DNA of 64,000 bases, from positions 1,537,001 to 1,601,000 of the forward strand of contig NC_066312.1 in the NCBI RefSeq assembly GCF_905404315.1, given 5' to 3'. A program made the position numbers and the translations under genes. Within the stretch, counting starts at the first letter, position 1; each line of letters begins with the position of its first letter. The stretch is from Leptidea sinapis. Lineage: Eukaryota > Arthropoda > Insecta > Lepidoptera > Pieridae. The notes beneath the pieces are model-generated. The model made no database searches, was not told the DNA's origin, and worked only from the letters and a program-made list of their open reading frames with translations. This document shows, piece after piece, positions 1 to 10,300 of this stretch.

Positions 1-608
1 TTCACAAAGGCGGCCTCTAGTATTATAGAAATTATTTAAATATTATGACAAAATATTGACTTGTAAATTTTTATTTTTATAATGTGTTTATTACAATTTA
101 GTTCTTTCGATTGTATTTCAACTGGTTTTGACATTTGAAATTGTGTGATTAATATTTACTTATTATTATTGTGTGACTAGCACCTATAATCTATATGACT
201 AAGCTGTTAAATTGTATCTATTAATTTGACATATTATATATATTTATTTTTATGGACAACTACACTAGCGAATTAGGATCATCCTGTAATGTTAGTGTAA
301 AATTGAAATTATAATAAATAAAATAAAATAAATAAATTTCATTCACAATTTTTGAAACTTTAGGGATGCTATTATTGGATATAATTATCTACATAAATTT
401 TTGTGAGAATTGGTTACAGATATACCCAAAAATAAAATTCTGTTCATATTTGGTGTGAAAATCAAGTAACACAAACAGACCAAAAAGGATATAGAAATAT
501 AGAGACTTATTGAGATGTGGCCTTCTTTTACCAAAATATTCATCAATTTATTTTTGTGCGACATAAATTTCACCATTGATTAAACATGTCAGTTTGATAA
601 GCCTTGTA
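1..608. other. AT-rich DNA, possible LINE 3' tail
   Basis: No exon is recognised. A run of AATAAA-type units near 310-340 resembles the simple-repeat tail of a non-LTR element in + orientation, but no coding part is seen upstream. Confidence 0.3.
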
Positions 609-870
609 TTTTTTTATGATAATAAAGGACTAGACGAGCAGGACGTTCAGCTAGTGGTAATTGATACGCCCTGCCTGCCGCCTGATTCATGAACAACCCA
701 AAAATATGTGAAAAAGATGTTAAGTCTCATTTGCCCAGTAATATCATTAGCTACGGCGCCCTTCAGACCGAAAGACAATAATGCTTACACATAACTGCTT
801 CACGGCAGAAATAGTCGCCGTTGTGGTACCCATAATCGAGCCGGCATCCTGTGCAAAGCTCCCACTGGTT
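609..870 (+). repeat. Dispersed repeat family A, copy 1 (internally deleted)
   Basis: Shares with the other copies the head TTTTTATGA..., the segments ACGAGCAGGACGTTCAGCT, TTGATACGCCCTGCC, CGGCGCCCTTCAGACCGAAA, GCTTCACGGCAGAAATAG and the end ...CCCACTGG. The middle hairpin part is missing. It ends immediately before the protease-homolog exon region, so the exon's upstream intron border lies within or beside it. Confidence 0.75.
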
Positions 871-909
871 TTTATTGCGTCAACTAAAACTAAACGTATA
901 TTATTGAAG

Positions 910-1106
910 CGCGAGAACACAATAGACGACAAAATGATGTGCGCCGGTGTTGGTCGGGAGACGGACGTGATGGCGCCATGCCTGGCGGTACCTGGCGCAC
1001 CCCTCGTCGCTGATGGCCAGATCATCGCCGTGTTGTCCTGGGGTTTTGGTTGTGGCTACCTGCACGACTTACCCCTAGTGTATACCAACCTGGTGAAACA
1101 CTCCTC
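910..1106 (+). CDS. Serine protease homolog, exon with degenerate active-site serine region
   Basis: About 65 residues. In active S1 proteases the motif after the CAG segment is D-x-C-x-G-D-S-G-G-P. Here the matching stretch is APCLAVPGAP, so Gly193, Asp194, Ser195 and Gly197 are replaced by Ala, Val, Pro and Ala, and the Asp189 specificity position is Ala. The disulphide Cys191 and Cys220 (in FGCGY) are kept. This is the pattern of a serine protease homolog, a class that acts as a cofactor or binding protein in arthropod immunity and development. The 3' boundary (donor at 1107) is strong. The 5' boundary is uncertain: I chose the AG at 908-909 because the frame upstream of about 870 is family A repeat and lacks the usual cysteine. 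Alternative: a decayed gene copy, though the frame is clean. Confidence 0.62.
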
Positions 1107-4100
1107 GTAAGTATAACCTTCACAAATGATGTTTATATTCTACATATTAATAATATTGACCTTACGGAAACAATATCAAGAGTTATACTTATAAAAGACA
1201 CTTTATTCGGAGTATATAATTACTATGGTAAAGTTGGTGTGTATTATACAATTAGTTTACAGTAAAATTTTTAATTAATAGATATAATTAGAAATAACAT
1301 TATACAGCCAACAGTTTGGCATACCTGCTATCTTTTATACCTGGTATTTGTGTAAAAAGGATAAATAATGCGGTTGAACGCTAAATACATGTTGGAAATA
1401 AAAATTAAATACGCTTATGAAAAATACTTTCAATGTTAAACATTTTCGGTCTTAAAAATAAAATTGGCAAAATGTTATACCTGAGAAGAATGCAAGAAAA
1501 TGCCAAATGTTTACGAATAGACATTTTGCTTACAATTAGTTTATTCGGCCGTATAATGTTTCCCGCGTTTATTTGCAAGACTGCCTGACATTCGGAAAAC
1601 TTCAGAATTAAAATAGTATTGACAGTGTTGTAAACGATATACGGCCCTTTTCAATAACCTATCTATCCTTAGTTTAACTTACTAGAGGTAGACAAATCTA
1701 TCCTTTTACGCTTACTTACATTTCAATAACATATCGATATAAAGCATTGGACACTATGGATAGATAAGATCTTGTCATTAAACGGTGACAGCTATGTATC
1801 CGTAACTAGAGATACGTTATTGAAAACGTCCGTTAGTCAGCTATTTGCATAATATTGGTTTATTCTCAGGTAAAAGTTTATGCAAAGTTTATTTGTAAGG
1901 CCGTTTTTAGAGCTATAGCTATTTTGATACAACGGTTATGTTCACACTTACATATCTAACTAACTAACATGATACTAGTTTGACGTGTCAAGACGCGCCG
2001 GTTTAGAAGAGTCTAAATCCAAGTCTTGGATTAGTTCTTCGATCTCTTCGGTCTTCACATAAATTATGATGAACCAGATGGATACCACATCCATCTGGTT
2101 CAAAGCTTTCTGACATCTAAGTAATCTTGTTAGTCATTTTGAGGTAGATTCATTCTAATTCCTAATCTGTTACAAATTAAGAAACAATTTTTCAAATCTC
2201 AGCACTCATTACCTTTACAGCTGCTAGTTCAGTATACGCTGCGTGCACTGTAAAAGGAAGTCTATCATACAAATTATAATTGAGACTACGGCCATATTAA
2301 AACACAGATCATACTAATTGTTGATTAACACTACAACGAAAGTCGTAATAAATCACGGATCAAAGTGGTTTTTTCAATTTACAATAATATAAAGTAAAAG
2401 CCATTTTGAAGTAACAAAATATTACATGCGAAACAACGTATCTACACATCCACAAAAACGTAAGTCAATGTTTAACAATCGACGTGAAATAAAACCGTCG
2501 AACATTTTCAAAAAAATTACATGTGAATAAGTTTGTTATTATGAATTTTTTATCGGTTACTTTATAAACTGACCATTTCAAGCAACTTTATTCTTGTTAA
2601 CGCTTTATGCGTTTCCATCGATATTCTTCATGACCAACCACCAGCTTCAGACAATGAAGGCGTTTACAATCGCTATGAGGAATCTTGTTCCTCACTTGTT
2701 ACAAGCTTGTCATATTCATGTATATTTTATGCTATTAATAGAGGACCTCTTTCAGAATATGCAGAAAATATATTTTTAGGTGTATCTCGGAAGCGAATAT
2801 ATTTTCTGTGCTTAGATCTTCTCTCAGTCTTTTCTTCTTCTTCTCTCGAAGTTTCGAAGTATCCATCTTTCCTGTCTAAGCTGAATAAAAAAAAACAACT
2901 GAAAGTCGATAATTTAATGTTGTACATTGCACACTTTTTAAAAGGAGAACAACATAGGTAACATGTCAAAAAAGTTTCACTCAAATATCTCAAACAATGG
3001 TTCTATGTCAATTTGAAGTACCTATTACAATAAAACGGCAATTTCATACTTTATATATAATTATTAAGTACCTATATATTTTTTAAATTTTTAACGATAA
3101 AAATAAAACAAATAATAAAATTGTTTTTTTTTTGTGCTAATCCAGGGCTTACACAGCCAATAATATATAACTTTATGTAATGCTTTAGTAACGTAAATAT
3201 CTACTTTGGATTTTCATTCATATTCCTCTATCATATGCCCCCATATTGAAGGATTGGCTAATAGACATAGTTCTGCAGCATATACGGTTAAAAAATTAGA
3301 CGGTTAACTGACCTAGATACAGCGCGACTAGTATACTTTAGTTTTTTTTTTATTTATATTTTACTAAATCGGTACTAAAGAATCATTACGCGAAAAATTT
3401 TAAGAACTAAACATTATCTCAATATATTTTTGATAATGTTATACATGCACATTTTTATTTCCTTTTATTATAAAAAGTACTATTATGACTAGAATCTAGC
3501 CTTAGGCTAATAATAATATAATATGTAGGCATTAGCACAGTAGCAAATTTGCTAGAAACTGTGATAATTACAAGATTAACACTATGATCAAACATAAACT
3601 TATAATGCCTACTGCTCGTTTAAGTCGAGTAAGTAATTCTTTTGTGGGGCGATGTCTATGCTTTTACCACAAGATCCCAGAAAATGTACAAAACAATTGT
3701 GTTACGAAATTCAAAAGAAACGTTGTGTGGTAAAGGTTACTATAACATTAATGACTTTTTTAATGATTCCACAGATTGGGAATGGAACAACCGCTCTCAG
3801 GCTATTAAATATTGAACTTTAATATAAGATATTTTTATGAAAAAACAAGAAGCCTACTGAGTTTCTTGCGCCCGTTCTTCTCAGGTCTGAGGCGTACTGT
3901 TTCGAATGGGTGGTGGTTTTTGATGTTCAATAAGTGATGTTGAATCCTGTATTGAATATTGAATTTGAATCCGAATAAGTTATTGTAATTATTATTCGGC
4001 TGTTGTTATATTTAGATTATTAAAATAAAATACGATATAATTATCAAATAGCTGACTGTGTTGACTTTCACCACGGAGCCTAGTTCGTCCTCGCCTGCCA

Positions 4101-4726
4101 CGTGCCAATGTATTTTCCGGTTTCGAATTCATATGTACACTAATTTGACGCTTTATGAAATCGACAACGCTCCGGTTTCTCCAGGTGTTACAAAAGAGTA
4201 TGGTCCGAGGTGATCACTTGACGTATGTATGCTTATTTTTGCTTCTCTTCCATAGAAACTTCAATTCTTATTTTTTTCCAGTTGGTTGTCACATAACATT
4301 AAAATGATGAATAATCTGACGATGTTACATTTGGGAAACTTGTTCGTAGCTACGAGAGCGTATAGACTATCAAAGTGGCTGGAAAAAACAAGAGTCATTA
4401 AGCCTCTGGTCCGCTTGGAAGTGGGCAAAGAATTAAAAGCTTCAGAAATGGACGAACAATTGGCTAAACTACTAGGAAAAGTATATGATGTCAGAGATTT
4501 CTTGTTCGGTGGGATATATCACGTGAAGAAAAAAACTCTTCTTAAAGAACTACAGAAGAAAGATGGAGGTCAAGAAAATTTACCGCTTAATGGTGAAGAG
4601 GGAGCATCTAGTGGGTTTGGCATACCCGATGATATCCTAGCTAAAGTTGATGAAATTCTGGAAAGTGGTATTGTGATAGAAGCAACGAATAGAAGCGAGA
4701 GTGACGGCCTCCATGATCAATATTAA
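910..4726 (+). CDS. Serine protease homolog (catalytically dead) with C-terminal extension; 3' part of gene, two exons 910-1106 and 4282-4726
   Basis: This is the C-terminal part of a trypsin-fold (S1 family) protein that cannot be an active protease. The upstream exon carries MMCAG, a Cys-191 region, SWGFGC and VYTNL, all standard S1 landmarks. It leaves the frame at a consensus donor (GTAAGTAT at 1107) after two bases of a codon. The exon at 4282 follows a good acceptor (pyrimidine run then CCAG) and supplies exactly the one missing base. The joined protein reads VYTNLVKHSSWLSHNI, which restores the C-terminal helix Trp-Leu/Ile expected after VYTN in trypsins. That fit is the main reason for linking exons 3.2 kb apart. 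The second exon then continues for about 140 residues beyond the protease fold. Earlier exons (His, Asp region, signal peptide) must lie left of the window. The join is inference from phase and family fit; no transcript was seen. Confidence 0.62.
1641..1833. mobile_element. MITE-like element with 18-bp terminal inverted repeats
   Basis: The left end ACGGCCCTTTTCAATAAC and right end GTTATTGAAAACGTCCGT are inverted copies with two mismatches. Inside is a second inverted pair (TATCTATCC ... GGATAGATA). Total about 190 bp, no coding capacity. A clear target-site duplication is not visible. Confidence 0.65.
2070..2102. repeat. Perfect 14-bp inverted repeat
   Basis: TGAACCAGATGGAT and its reverse complement with loop ACCAC, in the intron of the protease homolog. 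Confidence 0.85.
3555..3990 (+). mobile_element. LINE 3' end (family J3): RT C-terminus and 3' UTR
   Basis: Degenerate translation near 3.63-3.80 kb reads FVGRCLCFYHKIPENVQ, a standard C-terminal motif of jockey-type reverse transcriptase ORFs. It is followed by AAGCCTACTGAGTTTCTTGC, TTCTTCTCAGGTCTGAGGCG and a GAATTTGAAT-type end. Related pieces lie at 22.55, 59.76 and 61.4-61.96 kb. Confidence 0.65.
4200..4256 (+). mobile_element. Diverged jockey-like LINE 3' tail next to protease-homolog exon
   Basis: GAGGTGATCACTTGACG ... GCTTCTCTTCCATAGA is a diverged match to the 3' terminus of the family J1 LINE (GGTGATCACTTAACACC ... CCTATTCCATA). It ends about 25 bases before the acceptor of the 4282 exon. 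Confidence 0.4.
4282..4726 (+). CDS. Terminal exon: end of protease fold plus about 140-residue charged C-terminal extension
   Basis: An open frame runs from a TTTTTTTCCAG acceptor (ending 4281) to TAA at 4724-4726, with no good ATG of its own near the start, so it is an internal-to-terminal exon rather than a separate gene. After WLSHNI the protein is mostly predicted helix: a hydrophobic/basic part (RLSKWLEKTRVIKPLVRLE), a leucine-rich amphipathic part (LAKLLGKVYDVRDFLFGG), a lysine cluster (HVKKKTLLKELQKK), then an acidic tail. No known domain is recognised in the extension. Codon use and lack of stops over 148 codons contrast with the AT-rich flanks. A polyadenylation signal follows 68 bases after the stop. 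Alternative: the last exon of an unrelated gene. Confidence 0.65.
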
Positions 4727-4793
4727 CTTATTCCTGAGTGTACTATTATTCTTATATCACACTTTGTCTTGCTTTAATTGTTTTCAGCATGTG

Positions 4794-4799
4794 AATAAA
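4794..4799 (+). terminator. AATAAA polyadenylation signal of the serine protease homolog
   Basis: Canonical AATAAA 68 bases after the TAA stop, followed by TG/T-rich sequence. It is the first such signal after the stop codon. Confidence 0.55.
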
Positions 4800-6628
4800 T
4801 TCAAATGTACTTGCGTTGATACGATTTATTTCCCACTATTACTTATGTCTCCCAGTTTAAGATTAGTTTTGTAAATTCCTTTATCATAGAAATTTATTTC
4901 TTTATGTTTTTCGGAGCATGGAAGTTATACGAGTTTAGCGGGTAATTTAAGTCTATAGCTTTATAAAATGATAATAAATTATAAATATTATATAGTTTGC
5001 TTGTATTTTGAAACAGTGGCAGTGACTTTCTTGCTTCTCATTTTAGGTAAAGAAAGTTCTAAAAAATTGTAGGAGTAACAAGTGTTGCATAATTAAGATA
5101 GATCACAAGCAAAGCAGGGCAATACATGTCAGATGGAAGATAAGGTCAAATTGTCTCAAAAAACACATGATGTGCTCAGTAAGTCAAAATAGTACTTCAA
5201 TTCAAGTCACTGTATATATCACGGGTAGTACTCAGAGGATATTTTAAAGTTAATACTAGAAATCGATTTCACAAGCAGACATTTCGTCAATATGATTCCT
5301 CTGGTGTTGCAAGAGAATGTGGGCGGCGGTTATCACTTAACACTCGTACGCTCGTTGGTCCTCCTATTCTTAAAAAAAATTGACCCACATCACGTTAATA
5401 CTACTCAATCTGTGTTCCAGAACCGCGCGTTTCATTAGAATGCCTGCCCCGTATAGCCACTTTGTGAAATCATCTGAAAGCATTTGCCCAAACTAATATC
5501 ACTTAGCCTGACAACTTTACCTCTTGCCACCTACCCATTTGCCCCCTCTAACATTAAAGTAATTAGGTAGGTATAAATGATGACAAACATATGAATGATT
5601 GAATAATTTATTTGGTTATACATGGTAATTCCATTTCGCTTACATAATGTCTACTAGTTACTAAGTACATTGTTTTCGTTACGAAGTTACAATGTATTAT
5701 AATATTATGCTATTACGTAATATATATCGACAGAAAGACGATATCAGCACTGCGTTAGTGCAGTGGTAATTAGTATTGATATAGACACTACCTACTGCTC
5801 AATATTGGTAATTACCTCTTGGCAAATATTTCTTCCACAAATGACTTGTTTGAAATAGATACATATCAAACAGGTAGAGCTTTGATTATATTGGTCTATG
5901 GAAATATAACGGTAACGGTAGGTCTATATCAATAAAAGAACAAGTACAAGCTAAACTACCAATTGTAATCCTATGATTATATCCCAGACAGTGAAAAGGT
6001 TTTGTTTTAAAGAATCGTCGTGAATCTTTCTTTAACATGTTTGATCTACAGAGAAGAAAACGTAATAAACAATAACTGATTTGAATAACGAGACAAATTA
6101 TCATGACATTTTCGTCAAACGAATGAAACAGTACAACGAAAAAAATTAATATTAATATTATTTATTATATTAAAAGTTCTTTGTAATAGCTTTAACTTAT
6201 AATTAAAACAACTAATTATATGTAACATTGAAATTAATATTATATGTATACAATGTCTAATGGAATGTAAAGATAACATAATAAGGATTTATTCTGAATG
6301 GTATTATAGTATAGATAATAACGATTTTTGTTGTTGAGTAATAAATGCATTTTATGCTAAACAAATCCAAGGTCTTTTAATGAAAAAAAAAACAGATCTA
6401 AACACAGCAGAAAAGAAACGAAAGAAATATTATTACTTTGATAAATTGCAGAAAAGACAGATTTTATAGAAGAAAATTAATAACCTATAAGTAATTAAAA
6501 TTAATAATAAAATAGTAGATCGCTTTATATTTCACTATCTTTGGTATGACTTATCATAATACAACATTTAAATCGGTACATTATGCCCGAGTCAAAAAAC
6601 ATCAAGATAATTGAGAGAAAAATAGTGC
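4800..6628. other. Convergent intergenic region, and 3' UTR of the sca-like gene
   Basis: Between the two convergent genes. It holds a LINE 3' tail at 5285-5380. Candidate - strand AATAAA signals occur near 6288-6293 and about 6158, consistent with a few hundred bases of 3' UTR for the sca-like transcript. No gene is seen. Confidence 0.4.
5285..5380 (+). mobile_element. Family J1 LINE 3' end fragment
   Basis: GATTCCTCTGGTGTTGCAAG, GAATGTGGGCGGCGG and CCTCCTATTCTTAAAAAAAA match the 3' terminus of the LINE at 45.7 kb (in reverse there). It is a classic 5'-truncated insertion with an A tail. Confidence 0.75.
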
Positions 6629-7351
6629 TTAAGCAGCACATCCAGGTCGACGTATGATACGCATCTCAGTGGTGGCGACAGCGATCCATTCATTCCTGGT
6701 GGCATCGAACCAGGTGAGGCCGAGGTTGTACTTGCCGTTGATATTGACGTGCTGGCAGTGCGAGAACCACCATCCCCCCTCGTAGTTGGCGGCGCAGTGT
6801 GTGTTGGAGATGTCACGGTCGAGGTCGATGGCGGAGAACTGCATGTGGTTCTGGTAGTCGAAGGCGTCGCTGGCGTTGCCTTGGTAACCGCCTACTTCAA
6901 GCACATAGCCAGTCTCAGCACTGCCGACGGTGAAAAGCTCGTAATGCGCGAACCAAGCCATGCCGTAGATGTCGGTCATATCAATCCTCATACTGGAGCA
7001 GTTGTCTGCTGTCAGAGCGTGCATGGCGGCTAGCCCGAGCCAGAGCTCACCGGCTGGCTCTCCGAATCCTCGCTCGTACTCCGCGAAGATCCTGTTGAAC
7101 TCAACGCTTCCGTTGTAACGACGCTGCAGTACCGTGCCACCGCCCTGGCACCAGACGTCACGTGGTTCGCTGCTGCCGTCCGGATGTATCAGGTACACGC
7201 CCGGCTGGCTGATATTGCTGCAGTCCTTCGGCAACTGGTCCACCAAATCCTCGTATTCACGCTGCACCGATTGCAGCTCCTTCACTTCACCCATCAGTTC
7301 GGGTAACGGTAGAGCTTGGGTGAAATTGGTATCAACGTGATTAGCTTCACT
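6629..7351 (-). CDS. sca: sca-like exon 6: end of coiled coil and fibrinogen C-terminal domain
   Basis: 240 codons plus TAA (6631-6629), from a GTTACAG acceptor. The first 40 residues finish the coiled coil (MGEVKELQSVQREYEDLVDQ). The fibrinogen domain opens with LPKDCSNISQPGVYLI and shows the family marks in order: VWCQGGGTVLQRRYNGSVEF, GFGEPAGELWLGL, the aromatic core YEL, YQNHMQFSAIDLDRDI (calcium-loop acidic residues), CAANYEGGWWFSHCQ, and NGKYNLGLTWF. It ends WIAVATTEMRIIRRPGCAA. The domain is complete at about 200 residues, the usual family length. Sequons NIS, NGS, NAS and NCS suggest a glycosylated extracellular domain. G+C is much higher than in flanking introns. Confidence 0.9.
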   Translation of the reverse strand, partial: SEANHVDTNFTQALPLPELMGEVKELQSVQREYEDLVDQLPKDCSNISQPGVYLIHPDGSSEPRDVWCQGGGTVLQRRYNGSVEFNRIFAEYERGFGEPAGELWLGLAAMHALTADNCSSMRIDMTDIYGMAWFAHYELFTVGSAETGYVLEVGGYQGNASDAFDYQNHMQFSAIDLDRDISNTHCAANYEGGWWFSHCQHVNINGKYNLGLTWFDATRNEWIAVATTEMRIIRRPGCAA

Positions 7352-10300
7352 CTGTAACAAAGTAATAAATTTAATTATTCAACTAAAAGTTTCCTGTCCA
7401 GGTGTTAAAATCTTCCTTCCGTTATATCAACAAAATATACGTTTTTATGACAATAAGGGAAGAGACGAGCAGGACGTTCAGCTGATAGTAATTGATACGC
7501 TCTGCCCAAACAAGATTCTTTCAAAACCCAAAAATTCTGAGGGCACCTTTATTGCGCTCGTCACCTTGAGACATAAAATGTTAAGTCTCATTTGCCCAGT
7601 AATTTCACTAGGTACAGCACCCTTCAGACCGAAAGATAAAAATACTAAGAGAATAACAGTAAAAGTTTGCATTAAAAAAAAGCAACTCAATCGGGAATTA
7701 TTTCAATCGTACAATCATGTCTCCACTTTTTGTCGGCACTTACATCTGACGAGTATTGCAAAACCAGTCTTGAATTAAACGATTAAAATATACTTATAAA
7801 ATCATGCATTTTGTGACCGTGCAGCCAATTATAATAATTAATATGATAAGAAGTACAAGAAGAAGTAACTAAAGGAATTTCATTTGTAGAATCATGATTT
7901 GCCAACAAGGAGTGCTTGTAAGTTGACGAATTACTGTAAAAGTGGTCGCCACAAGTAGTTTTTTAACATCTAATATTTTTACTTAATATTGTTGAGTTAA
8001 ATAACCAAATTTTGGAGTAAAAAACAAGTCACTGGTCTTTAAAGGATTTTTAAGGATCAATATATGTATTATATTCTACATCATATTTGAGTGGAACGAT
8101 TAATGTAAAAGAAAATGAATTATACCTATATTGATGATAAGTTATATGCACAGTACCTTCAAGATATGATCATTGAGCCGGTAAAAATGCTGCTTGGAGG
8201 TTGCCTTCAATTCGACGACGGACTCGTTAAGCTTATCCATTGTGGAGTGGTCAACGTCAACTCGCTCCATCACGTTGCTCACAGTCACGGCAATAGCTTT
8301 CATGGTCTGCTTTACGTTCTCTTGATTCTCCTTCAGGTAAGATGTTTCAGCGTGGAGCTAAAAGTACACATTTATGATTAAATTTTATAATGGTTGAACT
8401 ATCAGAAAAATACTGTTAAGAAAAGGACAATTGTCTATATATTGGTTTTTAAATCATAACTATGTCATAGAAAAAGAATGAAACAGACAAGTCAACTAAT
8501 GATAAGTTAGTTTTACCTGCCAGTAATGCTTGTAACAATAGATTATTTTTTTTGAAGATAACCCAAGTTTTATTAACACGGAAGAACAAAGAAGCCAAAA
8601 GCTTCTAGACTTCCAATAATGGAAATGAGGTATTTTTATTGTTTGTAAGCGATCGATAGGATATTGTGTGAAGAATACAAGCTAAATATCCACAAGAGAT
8701 GTTGACTCGCCAAACTCTGGCACGAGACTAGAGGCGAAGCACGTGTCGAATTGTTTGAAGACAAATATTGGTCGAATTAACACTCAAGATAACTCATGGA
8801 TTTCCACAAAATAATTAATAAAAAATGAATAATTAAATAATTTTTTACATGCTAAATAGTATTTTTAGAGTATGCTTGTAAAATATTTTAGATGCTTTAC
8901 TGATTGCCTTTCTAGTCCTGCCTAGTCAGGTTAAACGTTTTATCAAAACACTCGTAGAAGAAGTTCTATTATACGCCAGTGTTACGAGATGTCAATTAAA
9001 GTAGAGTAAATCTTTGTAAATTTTAAGTAATTGACAAAATACCTTAGCAAAGCTGACATCCAGTTTCGATATCTCCTTTCTAAACTCCGGGATGGTCTTA
9101 TCCACCTTGTTTTCTATATTTTCAACGTCTTCGCGAAGCTCAAGCAGCGAAGCATGTACTTTATCAAAGTCAGACATCTTTCGGGACACATTCTGTAAAT
9201 CAGCTCGAAGAGCCTTATATTCGGTATCGAAATTTTCCACTTTAGTGGCAATAAGGTGCAAGTTGAGTTCCTCGAGTCGATGAATGCGCCGCGAACCTTC
9301 AAGCAGCTGGTCTTGGAGGTTCCGTTGGTACGCTACAATTTGTTCCTGAGTGCGCGACAGCCGATATAACTGCTTTTGGAGCATTTTTTGGTGGCGAATC
9401 TTGTGGGATCCTTGATCGCTTTCATTCTCATCCGTCTTTGATTCCAAGTTTTCCACGCGCATTTCATCTATATCCCTGAGCCTTAACTGAAACAATTGTA
9501 TTTTATATTATTGGTCCCTCAAGAATTGTAAATTGTAAATTTAATTATAAATAATAAAAAAATTCAAAACTGTTTATGGAGTATGATATATTTATATATT
9601 TTAATTAATCTACATAGGTATAGTCGCGGGTAGCAACTGAAATTTAAACGTAGTAGGTGATCCTGCTTGAAGGTTGAAGTTTTCACCAACGCACAAAGAT
9701 GCTCTCGGTGCACAGAAGGGTCAACAGGATCACAAGAGGCAGTTATTTTGCGACACGTAGTGTGGAAAATAATAAGCCCTTCACACCGGCGCGCGCGGAT
9801 TTAAATATATTATTATATAGTTGAATATTTTCAAGTCTGATGTAAAAAATTAATTTGTAATAATTTTTCTATTAAAAATTGAATTAGAGTACCAACCTAC
9901 AGTTATGACCTAATACATAAATCATTAATGCTTGACGCACGGTTTGTCACCCTGACTAAGCATGAGACAGTGCACGTGTTATACCGCTTGCTTGTTACCG
10001 ATATCGGTATTGATTTCTTTTTAACTATTTTTCATATAATTTCCAAATATTACTAGTTCTTCTACTGACTTATTCCGAATAAACAAATTTCGCTTTTTGA
10101 TGATACCTGTCCCATAATAGAATTCATTATCATATTCGATTCTCACATGTTTAAATTTAATTTTGAAGACTCACAACTTTGTGGGGCTACAAGTCCTTCA
10201 ATTATTTTTATATTAATAGCAATCTTCTTTAGGATATTAGTATCCTAAAGAAATCCAAGGTTTCAATGATTATCTTATAAAAAAAGATATTTTTTTTTTT

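Larger units (their letters stand above)
1107..4281 (+). other. Intron of the serine protease homolog (3.2 kb)
   Basis: Bounded by donor GTAAGTAT and acceptor TTTTTCCAG. It holds the MITE at 1.64 kb, a 14-bp hairpin, a LINE J3 3' end at 3.56-3.99 kb and a diverged J1 tail just before the acceptor. ORFs near 2.6-3.0 kb overlap on both strands and show no gene-like composition. Confidence 0.5.
7352..9042 (-). other. sca-like introns 5 and 4 (non-coding parts of 7352-8156 and 8358-9042)
   Basis: AT-rich intron DNA around exon 5. Intron 5 holds a 3'-truncated family A repeat at 7441-7645. Intron 4 holds a repeat segment at 8700-8840 shared with 31,495-31,650. No other coding signal was seen. Confidence 0.5.

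Noticed and set aside
747..1025. 92-codon - strand ORF
   Set aside because: Antisense shadow of the protease-homolog exon and family A.
2594..2993. Overlapping ORFs on both strands in the protease-homolog intron
   Set aside because: No family, poor codon composition, TTC/TCT-rich low complexity.
6749..7340. Open frames on the + strand opposite the fibrinogen domain
   Set aside because: Shadows of the GC-rich coding exon on the other strand.
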